The notes: a model not told the origin generated them from the letters alone. A stretch of 35,670 nucleotides of DNA from Candidatus Polarisedimenticolaceae bacterium (GCA_036376135.1 DASVAW010000030.1:1-35670); one strand, 5' to 3'; positions 9,197 to 17,916 are shown, counted from the stretch's first letter. Program-made: numbers and translations.

Positions 9197-11551
9197 ATGT
9201 CGACCAACACGAAGATCCTCGGCGCCCCGGTCCTCGTGCTCGCGCTCGGCTGGGCCGTCGCGTCGGCCGAACCCCTGCAGCAGGTCCCGCTGTATCCCGA
9301 TGCGGACATGACCCGGTACTCCGGGAACAACGTCGAGCTCGGCGCCGTGTACACCACCGACGATGCGTACAAGTTCGGCGAATACACCGGCCTCACCGAC
9401 GAGGGCGCCTACGCGCTCCTGAACCTCTTCTGGGGCGGGAAGCTCGGCGGCCGCAACGCGTGGTCGGTAGCCGCGACGAATCTCGGACTCGATTCGCGAA
9501 GCGTCGGCGCGCGGTTCGGCGCCCAGGGAGTCTGGTTCGTCGACGCCGATTTCCTCCAGCTCAACCGCGCGCAGTGGAGCGACGCGCGGTTCATTCACGA
9601 CGGGCTCGGGGGCCCGGTGCTGACGCTCCCCGCGGCCTTCCCCGGCCTTCCCGGGCAGCCCCCGACCAGCGCCGCGTCGATCGACCCGTACCTCAAGACC
9701 TTCGCCATCGAGCAGGGACGCGACGTCCTGCGCTTCGGCGGTGGCTGGCACTTCGCCAAGGCCTGGGTCGCCGAGCTGGGCTGGCAGCAGCTCCGCCGCG
9801 ACGGCAATCGCATCATCGGCGCCGTGATCGGCAACTCCGGCGGCAACCCGCGCGCCGTGCTGGTCCCGTACGAGATCGACGACGGCACGTCGAGCGCCGA
9901 GGCGATCGTCCGCTACCGGGGCGAGAAGTGGCAGGCGAACTTCCTCTACACGAGGTCGGACTACGCGTCCGACTCGAACACGCTGCAGTGGGCCAACCCG
10001 TACAACACCATCTCCGGCTGGAGCGCCGCCGCAGGATTCGAGGCGGGCGGTCAGGGGTTGCTCGAGCTGTATCCCGACAACGCGTACGAGCACTGGCAGG
10101 CGACCGGCGGGTTCAACTTCAACCGGAACCACCGGATCACCGGCACCGTCGCGTTCTCCACGCTCACCCAGAACGACGCGTTCCGGCCGTACAGCGTCAA
10201 CCCGGATCTGTATCCCACGCCGGCGACGGCGCTTCCGCGCACCTCGCTCGACGGGGAGATCCAGCACGCCCTCTACGACGTCGCCTACGTCGGCAAGTTC
10301 GCGAAGAACATCACGATCCGCGCGAGCGTGCACGCGAGCGAACACGACAACAACACGCCGACGGCGCAGTACCTCTACATCGGCGGCGACTCGCTGATCC
10401 AGGATGCGAGCCCGGTCGGCTCGAGCCGCGCGCGCGTCAACGTGGCGCTCGGAGGCTCGGAGACCCGCTGGCGCCTCGGCGCCGACTGGGCGTTCGCGCC
10501 CCGGTGGCTCGTCCGCGGCGAATACGAGACCAAGAAGGTCGAGTACGAGCCGGCGGAGGGGGAGCTGCGCGCGGAGACCACGACCGACCGCTTCGATCTC
10601 GAGGTGCGCCGGACCATGTCCGAGTTCTTCACGGGGTCGGTCCGCTACTCCGTCTCGGAGCGGACGGGTTCGGACCACGACAACGCCCGGCCGTTCGCCG
10701 AAGGGTACGAGCCGACGTATGTCGCCGCGACCCTCTACGACAACCTCCCGACGCTTCGGCAGTATTACGTGAGCGACTACGATCGCGAGCAGGTCCGCGT
10801 GATGGGGACGATCACCCCCTCGGACAAGATCGCAATCCAGCTCTACTTCGATCGCTACGCGCTCGACCATGGGGGGCCGGACTGTGGCGGCCCGAACGAC
10901 CAGGTCCTTCTGGGCGTCGTGCCCGCGTACACGTTCCCGTCGCAATGCCAGGGGCGCACGGCCGCGGACGGCGAGTCGTGGACCGCCGACATCCAGTGGA
11001 CGCCGGTGAAGTCGTGGTCGGCGTATGCGTTCTACACGAACTCCGAATACGTGAACGACCAGGCCGGTCGGCAGTATTCGGGGAATCCGGCCGCGACCGC
11101 GAAGTATCCCCAGAGCACGAGCACGAACCGCAACTGGTTCGTGAATCTCGACTACACCGACAAGACCCTGGGCGTGGGCCTGGGATTCCATCCGGAGGGG
11201 GCGAGGTTCGACGGCGGCGTCCAGTACGTCGGCAACGACGGCCGCGGCGCCACGACGCAGGTCGTGGACGCGAACTGGACCGTCGCGGCCCCCGATGTTC
11301 CGGCCCTCGCGGCGCCGACGCCCGTGCCCGATACGGTCGCCAGGTTGCAGTCGTGGCAGGCGTTCGGCCGGTGGAAGCTCGGCGCGGCCTTCGCCCTGCG
11401 GATCAACTACTGGTACGAGAGGCTCGACCAGAAGGACTGGGCGTACGACAACGCGACCCCGACCTCGTCCAACAACGTGATCCTCAACGGCCAGGCGACC
11501 CCGAACTACTCGAACAACGCCGTCGCCGTTTCCCTCGCCTGGACGAGATAG
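9197..11551 (+). CDS. MtrB/PioB-family outer-membrane beta-barrel, 784 aa
   Basis: The start is ATG 9197 (MSTNTKILGAPV), 6 bases after GGAGG. A signal peptide ends near VASA and the rest is a large barrel of alternating aromatic/polar strands ending in SLAWTR. The mature N-terminus (YSGNNVELGAVYTTDDAYKFGEYTGL) and the AYALLNLFWGG segment are typical of MtrB/PioB. It forms the sheath through which the decaheme cytochrome upstream crosses the outer membrane. The N-terminal CXXC of Shewanella MtrB is absent. No surface cytochrome of the MtrC/OmcA type follows. The gene ends against a terminator-like palindrome. Confidence 0.93.
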   Translation: MSTNTKILGAPVLVLALGWAVASAEPLQQVPLYPDADMTRYSGNNVELGAVYTTDDAYKFGEYTGLTDEGAYALLNLFWGGKLGGRNAWSVAATNLGLDSRSVGARFGAQGVWFVDADFLQLNRAQWSDARFIHDGLGGPVLTLPAAFPGLPGQPPTSAASIDPYLKTFAIEQGRDVLRFGGGWHFAKAWVAELGWQQLRRDGNRIIGAVIGNSGGNPRAVLVPYEIDDGTSSAEAIVRYRGEKWQANFLYTRSDYASDSNTLQWANPYNTISGWSAAAGFEAGGQGLLELYPDNAYEHWQATGGFNFNRNHRITGTVAFSTLTQNDAFRPYSVNPDLYPTPATALPRTSLDGEIQHALYDVAYVGKFAKNITIRASVHASEHDNNTPTAQYLYIGGDSLIQDASPVGSSRARVNVALGGSETRWRLGADWAFAPRWLVRGEYETKKVEYEPAEGELRAETTTDRFDLEVRRTMSEFFTGSVRYSVSERTGSDHDNARPFAEGYEPTYVAATLYDNLPTLRQYYVSDYDREQVRVMGTITPSDKIAIQLYFDRYALDHGGPDCGGPNDQVLLGVVPAYTFPSQCQGRTAADGESWTADIQWTPVKSWSAYAFYTNSEYVNDQAGRQYSGNPAATAKYPQSTSTNRNWFVNLDYTDKTLGVGLGFHPEGARFDGGVQYVGNDGRGATTQVVDANWTVAAPDVPALAAPTPVPDTVARLQSWQAFGRWKLGAAFALRINYWYERLDQKDWAYDNATPTSSNNVILNGQATPNYSNNAVAVSLAWTR

Positions 11552-11556
11552 CGAAG

Positions 11557-11581
11557 AAAGGGGTCAGGCCCCTTTTTCTTT
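11557..11581 (+). repeat. RAYT-associated palindrome, left copy; likely terminator of the MtrB-like gene
   Basis: AAAGGGG (11557-11563), loop TCAGG, CCCCTTT (11569-11575), then more T's and TTCTTT, 5 bases after the stop codon of the barrel gene. This is a textbook intrinsic terminator shape. A 27-base stretch (11557-11583) occurs inverted and identical at 12419-12445 or so on the far side of the transposase gene. Confidence 0.8.
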
Positions 11582-11699
11582 CAGAGTCGTGGGCTGGGTG
11601 GGGCCGACGTCTCGACGGCGTCCGGTTCGGGTTGCGCGTAGGAGACGGCGCCACCCGTCCGCCGGCTTGACACCGCGCCGCGAGCGACGTCACGATCCG

Positions 11700-11712
11700 G
11701 GGGCAGGTCCCC
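11700..11712 (+). repeat. Short GGGG-N5-CCCC hairpin before the RAYT start
   Basis: GGGG CAGGT CCCC has the same stem and loop size as the flanking palindromes but a shifted loop sequence. It may be a decayed copy or part of the end recognised by the transposase; chance is possible in GC-rich DNA. Confidence 0.3.
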
Positions 11713-11732
11713 GCCTCCGGAAGCTCGTACCC

Positions 11733-12440
11733 GTGCCCAGGAAACCCCGACTGTCCTTGCCGGGCGTCCACTTTCATGCGCTCAATCGGGCCGTCCGTCG
11801 CGAGCGCCTGTTCCACGAAGCACGCGACTACGACCGTTTCGCGGACCTGCTGCGGCAGGCTTCGAGGCGAATTCCAGTCTCGATCGTCGCGTGGTGCGTC
11901 ATGCCCAACCACGCGCACCTCGTCCTGAGACCCGACGCGCACGGCGCACTGTCGAAGTTCATGCACTGGGTGTTCTCGGTCCACGCTCAATTGCATCGAG
12001 AGAGGCGCGGGACGTCCGGCCACGTGTGGCAGGGTCGATTCAAGTCCTTCCCGGCGCAGCCGGATCGCCATCTCCTCAGTGTGATCCGATACGTCGAGCG
12101 GAATCCGGTGCGGGCGCGTCTCGTGGCGAGCGCGGAGGAATGGCCGTGGTCCAGCATCCGAGAACGCGAAGGGCTCCCGGGATGGCACGGGCTCATCGTC
12201 GCCGCACCGGTGGCGCTGCCGCAGCGCTGGATCGAGTACGTCAACGCGGAGCAGGCGCCGGAGGAGCTCGCCAAGCTGCGGCAGTCGTCCGAGAAGGGAG
12301 CGCCGTTCGGCGAAGCGAGTTGGGCTCGCGGGACGGCGGAACGACTCGGGCTCGAGTCGACGCTTCGACCGAGGGGTAGACCACGAGGCCCCGGCTCGCG
12401 CCGAGGCCTCTCCGTGAATTTGAAAGAAAAAGGGGCCTGA
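11733..12440 (+). CDS. REP-associated tyrosine transposase (RAYT), IS200-like Y1 family, 235 aa
   Basis: I took GTG 11733 (PRKPRLSLPGVHFHALNR) as start, with GGAAG about 10 bases upstream; the frame stays open further up but without family-like sequence. The HUH motif is H60-A-H62 (in MPNHAHLV), the catalytic Tyr is probably Y120 (SVIRYVERNPVRA), and HVWQGRFKS at 97-105 is a hallmark of RAYTs. These single-strand DNA transposases act on palindromic REP sequences. Two inverted copies of such a palindrome flank the gene, and its own stop codon TGA (12438-12440) lies inside the right copy. It sits between the ends of two convergent genes, where it damages neither. Confidence 0.9.
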   Translation: MPRKPRLSLPGVHFHALNRAVRRERLFHEARDYDRFADLLRQASRRIPVSIVAWCVMPNHAHLVLRPDAHGALSKFMHWVFSVHAQLHRERRGTSGHVWQGRFKSFPAQPDRHLLSVIRYVERNPVRARLVASAEEWPWSSIREREGLPGWHGLIVAAPVALPQRWIEYVNAEQAPEELAKLRQSSEKGAPFGEASWARGTAERLGLESTLRPRGRPRGPGSRRGLSVNLKEKGA

Positions 12441-12448
12441 CCCCTTTT
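12427..12448 (-). repeat. RAYT-associated palindrome, right copy; likely terminator of the porin operon
   Basis: On the minus strand AAAAGGGG, loop TCAGG, CCCCTTTT and further T's begin 10 bases after the TAG of the porin gene (12459-12461). It is an inverted copy of the left repeat. On the plus strand the same bases encode the last residues of the RAYT. Confidence 0.8.
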
Positions 12449-12458
12449 CTACCCTTTT

Positions 12459-13553
12459 CTAGAACTGGAACAGCTGGAGTTGAATGAGGAACTGGTTGCG
12501 GTCGGGGAGTCCGTCGGTGGAGATCCGGGCCGCGCTGGCCTTCAGGCTGCGCTGGTGCCCCTTCATCCACCACGCGAAGCCCACGCCGGCGACGTCCTGG
12601 TCGGCGGTCGCCGCGTCGTCGAAATCGCGCGCCGCGTACTGCACGAACGGGGAGAACCGCCCCTTGCCGAAGTGATACCCGAGCTCGACGAGCCCGGCGG
12701 TCTGCTTCGCCAGCGACGTCATGAACGTGCCGCCGTCGATCGACGTGTAGTCGGCCTGGATCGTGATGCCCTGCTGGCCGCCGGCGATCGGCCAGTCCCA
12801 GAACACGTCGGCGCCGTACAACGCGTAGTCCTTCTGCACGTCGTAGGATGCGCCGATCGCGAGGATCTTCTTCGTGCCGTGGTACGTCCCGCCGTAGAAG
12901 AACCCGGTCTCCGCCTCGAACGGGTACCACACGAGCCGACCGCTGGTGCGGAACGCGTTCTGCGCCCCCGGGCCGCGGACCCCCTGGAAGACCCCCAGCC
13001 GGTACTCGAGCTTCTTGCCGAACGGATACCCGCGGACCTGGACGCCGTAGTCGCGTCCGACGCGCTCGCCGGCGGCGGTGCTCTCCAGGAACGAGTAGGG
13101 GCCGTAGTCCACCGGGAGCAGCGTTGCCGCGCTCTGGATGTGGTTGTGCGACAGCGGGAACAGCATCATCCCCGCGTCGACCTTGAACGCGTCGGCGTGG
13201 TCGTAGGTGAGGAACGCGTCCTGGATGTACACGTCGCTCGACCCCTTGGCGCCGGTGGGGTTCGCCTCCGTGTCGGGATCGGTCTTGCCGATGTTCGGGC
13301 TGTCGGTCTCGAAGAAGAACAGCCACTTCTCCGCGACCTTCCCGCCGAACAGGATGCGGAACCGGCGCAGGAACAGGTTCTGCGAGGTCCCTTCGCCGTC
13401 GGGCATCTCGAGCGCCTCTCCCTGGGCCTGGAGCAGGAAGCCCAGTTTCATCGACGCCTTGCCGTCCTTGCTCTCGATCTGCAACTGCGCGAACGCGGGG
13501 GCCGAACACGCGAGGAACGCGGCGCCCGCCAGGATGAAACGTCGTGCGATCAC
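12459..13553 (-). CDS. OprO/OprP-like outer-membrane porin, 364 aa
   Basis: GTG 13553 follows AGGAGG closely and begins a clear signal peptide (ending SAPAFA). The mature part reads as a porin barrel: KASMKLGFLLQAQGEA, then repeated aromatic strands, LRRFRILFGGKVAEKWLFFFETD, and a final Phe (QLFQF), the usual barrel insertion signal. It resembles the phosphate-selective porin O/P family, though family members take other anions too. The gene lies 9 bases after the acetate symporter gene, so it may let carboxylates through the outer membrane rather than phosphate. That substrate is inferred from position only. Confidence 0.85.
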   Translation of the reverse strand: MIARRFILAGAAFLACSAPAFAQLQIESKDGKASMKLGFLLQAQGEALEMPDGEGTSQNLFLRRFRILFGGKVAEKWLFFFETDSPNIGKTDPDTEANPTGAKGSSDVYIQDAFLTYDHADAFKVDAGMMLFPLSHNHIQSAATLLPVDYGPYSFLESTAAGERVGRDYGVQVRGYPFGKKLEYRLGVFQGVRGPGAQNAFRTSGRLVWYPFEAETGFFYGGTYHGTKKILAIGASYDVQKDYALYGADVFWDWPIAGGQQGITIQADYTSIDGGTFMTSLAKQTAGLVELGYHFGKGRFSPFVQYAARDFDDAATADQDVAGVGFAWWMKGHQRSLKASAARISTDGLPDRNQFLIQLQLFQF

Positions 13554-13562
13554 CGTGTCCTC

Positions 13563-15101
13563 CTACTCGGCGCCGATGCCGAGGTACGTCCGCAACTTCT
13601 CGTCGTCGAACTTGGCCGATGCGGTGTCCTCCTTCGTCAGGAGCGACACGAGGATGCCGACGACGAACGAGGCCGTCATCGACACGATCGCGGGGTTCTT
13701 GAGCCCGAACAGCGCTTCCTTGTTCTTGAAGATGTCCACCCACACCGTCGGGCTGATCGTGATGAGGATGACCGTGAGGATCGAACCGGTCAGGATCGAG
13801 GCCACGGCACCGGCGGTCGTGAACCGTCTCCACACGATGGAGAGCAGCAGCGAGGGGAAGTTCGCGCTGCACGCGATGGCGAACGCGAGGCCGACCATGA
13901 ACGCGACGTTCTGGTCCTTGAACACGATGCCGAGCATCACCGCGAAGATGCCGAAGACCACGGTCGCCCAGCGCGCGACCTTGACCTGCTCGGTCTCGCT
14001 GGCCTGCCCGCGCTTGATCACGCTGACGTAGATGTCGTGCGACAGCGCCGAGGCGCCCGCCAGGGTGAGTCCGGCGACCACCGCGAGGATCGTCGCGAAC
14101 GCGACGGCCGCGATGAACCCGAGGAACGGGGTTCCGGCGAGCTGCTCGGCCAGGAGCGGCGCCGCCATGTTCCCGCCCTTGTCGATCGCCGCGATGACGT
14201 CGCGACCGACGAGCGCCGCCGCGCCGAAACCGACGATCGGGATGATGATGTAGAAGTAACCGATGAAGCCGGTCGCGTAGAGCACCGACACGCGCGCGGC
14301 CTTCGCGTCGGGCACCGTGTAGAAGCGCATCAGGATGTGCGGGAGCCCGAGCAGGCCGAACATCAGGGCGAGCCCGAGCGACACCGCGTCGATCGGATTC
14401 GTCACGAGTCCGCCGGGCTCGAGCGCGGCCTGACCGTACTTCGCCGACACCGCGCCGTAGAGCGTGCCGGGGTTGAAGCCGAACTTCGCGAGGACCATCA
14501 GCGTCAGGACCGTCACGCCGCCGAGCAGCAGCACCGCCTTGATGATCTGGACCCAGGTCGTCGCGATCATGCCGCCGAAGAGGACGTACGCCAGCATCAC
14601 CGCGCCCACGATGACGACGGCGAACTCGTAGGGGATGCCGAACATCAGCTTGATGAGGTTCCCCGACCCGACCATCTGGGCGATCGTGTAGAAGAGCACG
14701 GTCAGGATGCCGCCGATCGCCGACGCGATCCGCACGGGCGTCTGCCGGAGCCGGAAGGCGACGACGTCCGCGAAGGTGTACTTGCCCAGGTTTCGCAGCG
14801 GCTCGGCGACGAGGAACATCAGCGCCGGCCAGCCGACGAGCCAGCCGGTCGCGTAGATCATCCCGTCGTATCCCTTCATCGCGACGAGGCCCGCGATTCC
14901 CAGGAACGAGGCTGCGCTCATGTAGTCGCCCGCGAGCGCCAGTCCGTTCTGGACGGCGCTCACGCTGCGGCCCGCGGCGTAGAAGTCCTTGGTCGAGCGC
15001 GTGCGTTTCGCCGCCCAGTAGGTGATGACGAGCGTCAACGCGACGATGATGAGAAAAAACGTGATCGCCGAGGCGGTCGGGGTTCCGAGAGTGGTTTCCA
15101 C
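13563..15101 (-). CDS. actP: Cation/acetate symporter ActP-like, 512 aa
   Basis: The start is GTG 15101 (ETTLGTPTASAITFF), after a G-rich Shine-Dalgarno stretch and 8 bases after the DUF485 gene. About 13 hydrophobic helices and sequences typical of sodium:solute symporters are visible (AGDYMSAASFLGIAGLVA, FADVVAFRLRQ, GLLGLPHILMRFYTVPDAKAAR). ActP in E. coli (549 aa) takes up acetate and other short carboxylates with a cation. The partner DUF485 gene just upstream is the same as in the E. coli yjcH-actP pair, which supports the call. Substrate range is not fixed by the sequence. Confidence 0.92.
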   Translation of the reverse strand: METTLGTPTASAITFFLIIVALTLVITYWAAKRTRSTKDFYAAGRSVSAVQNGLALAGDYMSAASFLGIAGLVAMKGYDGMIYATGWLVGWPALMFLVAEPLRNLGKYTFADVVAFRLRQTPVRIASAIGGILTVLFYTIAQMVGSGNLIKLMFGIPYEFAVVIVGAVMLAYVLFGGMIATTWVQIIKAVLLLGGVTVLTLMVLAKFGFNPGTLYGAVSAKYGQAALEPGGLVTNPIDAVSLGLALMFGLLGLPHILMRFYTVPDAKAARVSVLYATGFIGYFYIIIPIVGFGAAALVGRDVIAAIDKGGNMAAPLLAEQLAGTPFLGFIAAVAFATILAVVAGLTLAGASALSHDIYVSVIKRGQASETEQVKVARWATVVFGIFAVMLGIVFKDQNVAFMVGLAFAIACSANFPSLLLSIVWRRFTTAGAVASILTGSILTVILITISPTVWVDIFKNKEALFGLKNPAIVSMTASFVVGILVSLLTKEDTASAKFDDEKLRTYLGIGAE

Positions 15102-15109
15102 GGCCCCCC

Positions 15110-15412
15110 CTACTCGCCGACCTGGTCTTTGAGCCGCCGAACCTCGACGTCGTACCGGCGGTTCGCCCACACGACGTAGATCGCGGTCAGGACCCAGGAG
15201 ATCAGGATGACGCCGACGCCGGCGGGGATGCCCACGGTGGTGGACTCGCCGAGCTTGCGCGCCAGGAAGGGCTTGTCCCACGCGATCAGCAGGATGTAGC
15301 CGTAATACATGATGAAAAGCGCGAGCGTCAGCACGATCGACACGGCCCAGCGCTTGGAAACCATGCGCTTGAACTCCGCCGAATCGAGCATCTCGCGAGG
15401 CGACCGTTTCAT
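15110..15412 (-). CDS. yjcH: DUF485 membrane protein (YjcH-like), 100 aa
   Basis: ATG 15412 (MKRSPREMLDSAEFKRMVSK) has AGGAGGT at ideal spacing. Two hydrophobic helices are present (about residues 24-46 and 60-84), with a charged C-terminus (RRYDVEVRRLKDQ). Size, the N-terminal SAEFKRMVSKRW stretch and the position directly before actP match the DUF485 family, whose members accompany acetate/solute symporters and probably assist them in the membrane. Confidence 0.9.
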   Translation of the reverse strand: MKRSPREMLDSAEFKRMVSKRWAVSIVLTLALFIMYYGYILLIAWDKPFLARKLGESTTVGIPAGVGVILISWVLTAIYVVWANRRYDVEVRRLKDQVGE

Positions 15413-15505
15413 GCCCCACCTCCTAACCGCCGCGAGGTTTCGCCGCGGTGCGCGCGATTCTGCGCGACTTCCCGCGGCTGGGAAGGGGGGACTACCTGAC
15501 AATCA

Positions 15506-16105
15506 TCAAGTTCTTATAGTTAGGCGGAGTGCAAGGAAGAGCTCGGCGGCGGCGAGGGCGTCCGCCAGAGCATCGTGGTGGTCGTGCGGCGGCAGCCCCA
15601 GCGCCTCGCGTGCGTCGGCGAGTCCCGTGCGGGGTGGCGGGGGATGCGGGGTGAATCGGTGGCGCCGGCGGTGGGCTTCCAGCAGCAGATCGATCGTGTC
15701 CACCACCTTCGGTCGAGGCCAGGGCCTGCCGTGGCGCCGGTACGCCTCTCGAAGGAACGCGACGTCCAGCGGCGCGTGGTGCGCGAGCAACGCTCCCTCT
15801 CCCAGACGCCGGTCGACTTCGGCGAGCACCTCGCGCTCGGTCGGCGCGGCGGCGGCCGAACCGGGGAGGATCTCGTGGATCCGCAACCCTTCGGACTCCT
15901 CCGTGGCGACGCCGTCCTGCCGCACGAGGGAGTGGTACCGCTCGCCGTAGCGGATCACGCCGTCGCGGATCGGCACCATCCCCACGGAGACGATGCGGTC
16001 CGCCCTCGGGTTCAGACCGGTCGTCTCGAGGTCGACCGACCAGAGCACGGCGAGGTCGCCGCCCCCCCGGAGCCGGGCGAGCAGGCGATCAAGCCAGCCG
16101 CTCAA
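15506..16105 (-). CDS. DEDDh 3'-5' exonuclease (DnaQ/PolC epsilon-like), 199 aa
   Basis: Exonuclease motifs are visible: D25 and E27 in SVDLETTGLNPRADRIVSVG, an Asp in HHAPLDVAFLREAY, and the final HDALADALAAAELF with His and Asp. These bind two metal ions for cleavage of single DNA or RNA 3' ends. The frame starts at TTG 16105 and overlaps the end of the DUF294 gene by 17 bases; a later GTG at 16048 is possible but would leave only a few residues before the catalytic core. The same pair of genes is found next to solute symporters in other bacteria, so its link to the downstream acetate genes may be old. Its nucleic acid target is unknown. Confidence 0.88.
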   Translation of the reverse strand: MSGWLDRLLARLRGGGDLAVLWSVDLETTGLNPRADRIVSVGMVPIRDGVIRYGERYHSLVRQDGVATEESEGLRIHEILPGSAAAAPTEREVLAEVDRRLGEGALLAHHAPLDVAFLREAYRRHGRPWPRPKVVDTIDLLLEAHRRRHRFTPHPPPPRTGLADAREALGLPPHDHHDALADALAAAELFLALRLTIRT

Positions 16106-17891
16106 CCGAATGCCTCAGCGCGGCGGCCTCCTGGATCTGGCGGATGGCGACGAACACGTCCTTGAGCTGGCTGCGCTCGAGGGAGGAGAGGCTCTCGAGG
16201 GGAATGCGATGGGACGGCCGCCGGCCGTCGCGCAGCGCGCGCAGCTGCTCCCGGAGGCGCAGGCCCAGCAGGAACCGGAACGCTTCGGCGAGCGTGGCCG
16301 CGCCTTCGCCGCTGAGCGTGCCCGCGCGTGCGGCGTCCTCGAGCCGGTCGAGGGTGGGCCGCGACGCCGAGCCCGCCTCGAGCGCGTAGAGCCGCGCCAG
16401 GCTCACGATCGGGACGATGCCGCCCTTCTTGAGGTCGACGCCGCCGTCGTCCTCGCGGATGTGGCGGAACGCGCCGAGAGGCGGACGCAGCCCGAGCGAG
16501 GCGCGGGCGAAGTGCGCGAGGAAGACCTTCTCCCGACCGGCGTCGAGCACGAGCTGGTGCAGCGGCGCGAGATCGAGCGTGCCGTGAACCGGCCGGAAGT
16601 CGAAGAAGTTCAGGGCCTCGAGCAGGGCGCGCGGCTCGGGTGTCTCGATCCACCCGCGGAAGGTCGCGACCCAGCTCGCGAGCGGCTTGCGCCAGCGCGT
16701 GGCCATGAACCCGCCGTGGCAGCGGGGGAACGACGCGGCCTCGAGCCAGCCGACGACCCGCTCCGCGAGGGCGCCGAAGTACGCCTCGCCCCCTCCGTCG
16801 GCTCCTGCGAACACCAGCGCGTTGTCCTGATCGGTGGCGAGGGTCTGCTCCATGCGTCCTTCGGACCCGAATACGATCCACGCGTACGGGCCGGGGGGCG
16901 GGCCCGCCTCCGCCTCCGCCGCGCGCAGCAGCCGCGACGCCAGGGCGTCGTGCACGCGGGAGACGACCGGTCCGATCTGCGCCGCGCCGAGCCCTCCCCA
17001 CGACAGGGTCTCCACCATCGCCTTCAGCTCGACGGCGAAACGCGGGAGGTCGGCGGGGACCTCGAGACGATCCACGTGACGGAACACGTGGAGCGGGCTT
17101 TTGACCTGGAGCCGCAGGAGATCGGTGTCGGTGATCACTCCGGTGATCGTGTCGCCGTCGACGAGCGGCGCGTGATGCACCCGGTGCTCGAGCATGAACA
17201 GCAGCGCATCGAGCAGCGTCGCGCGCGCCTCGAGCGTTTTCATCGGGCGCGTCGCCACCTCCGCCACGCGCGTCTCCGGACCGCGCCCCTCGGCGAGGAC
17301 GCGGCTGCGAAGGTCGCGGTCGGTCAGGATGCCCGGGGGCTCGCCGTCGACGATGAGCGAGCTCGTTCCGGAGTCGCGCATCCGGCGCGCGGCCTCGCCC
17401 ACGGTGCGCTCGGGCGCGATCCGCAGCGGCGGACGTGTCGGCAGCGTGCTCACCGGCGTTCCGAGCTCGGCCCCGACCGGCAGGGGCTGGACGCTCGCCG
17501 ACCTTCGCAGGCGCTCGCTGAGGTCGACGAGGAAGTACTCCGCGAAGGCCGGAGCCTGCATCAGCCACGAGAAGACGGGGCCGGGGATCCGGTAGAGGAG
17601 CGATTCCTCCGAGGCGATCGCGTCGACGTGGGGCGCCGTGGCGCCGATGAGCGAGGGGAAGCCGAAGCACTCCCCCTCCTCGAGCACCTGCACGACCTGG
17701 CCGTCGCGCTCGAGCCGCACCGTGCCCTTGCGCACCACGTAGAGGTACTCGCTGCGCGCGCCGCCGCGACGGAGCACGAGCGCGCCGGCCGGCGCGAACT
17801 CGATCTCGAGGTTCTCCTCGATCCGCCGCACCGCGGCGGAATCGAGGACGTCGAACGGCGGGTGGGAGCGGAGGAACGCGATCGGCTCCAT
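16089..17891 (-). CDS. cNMP-binding/CBS/DUF294 nucleotidyltransferase-like regulator, 600 aa
   Basis: Domains in order: cyclic-nucleotide-binding fold (about 1-130), two CBS domains (about 155-270), DUF294 nucleotidyltransferase-like domain with the signature FGSEGRMEQTLATDQDNALVF (about 340-365), and DUF294 C-terminal helical part (about 440-590). The signature resembles GlnD/GlnE-type nucleotidyltransferases, so it may modify a partner protein in response to a cNMP or adenylate signal. ATG 17891 has no clear Shine-Dalgarno sequence. It heads a same-strand series with the exonuclease, DUF485, ActP and porin genes, and probably controls carboxylate uptake or use. Confidence 0.9.
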   Translation of the reverse strand: MEPIAFLRSHPPFDVLDSAAVRRIEENLEIEFAPAGALVLRRGGARSEYLYVVRKGTVRLERDGQVVQVLEEGECFGFPSLIGATAPHVDAIASEESLLYRIPGPVFSWLMQAPAFAEYFLVDLSERLRRSASVQPLPVGAELGTPVSTLPTRPPLRIAPERTVGEAARRMRDSGTSSLIVDGEPPGILTDRDLRSRVLAEGRGPETRVAEVATRPMKTLEARATLLDALLFMLEHRVHHAPLVDGDTITGVITDTDLLRLQVKSPLHVFRHVDRLEVPADLPRFAVELKAMVETLSWGGLGAAQIGPVVSRVHDALASRLLRAAEAEAGPPPGPYAWIVFGSEGRMEQTLATDQDNALVFAGADGGGEAYFGALAERVVGWLEAASFPRCHGGFMATRWRKPLASWVATFRGWIETPEPRALLEALNFFDFRPVHGTLDLAPLHQLVLDAGREKVFLAHFARASLGLRPPLGAFRHIREDDGGVDLKKGGIVPIVSLARLYALEAGSASRPTLDRLEDAARAGTLSGEGAATLAEAFRFLLGLRLREQLRALRDGRRPSHRIPLESLSSLERSQLKDVFVAIRQIQEAAALRHSVERLA

Positions 17892-17916
17892 GACGCGGCG
17901 GAGTGTACCGCCGCGG

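Noticed and set aside
11582-11732. N-terminal extension of the RAYT frame up to 11589
   Set aside because: The extra 48 residues are Arg-rich without family similarity and overlap the left repeat's flank; GTG 11733 has a ribosome-binding site and a family-like start.
12459-13553. Strictly phosphate-specific role for the OprO/P-like porin
   Set aside because: The family name comes from Pseudomonas proteins; operon context points to carboxylates and no phosphate genes are near.
12480-15179. 899-codon open frame opposite the porin, actP and DUF485 genes
   Set aside because: It runs across three real genes on the other strand and has no domain-like sequence.
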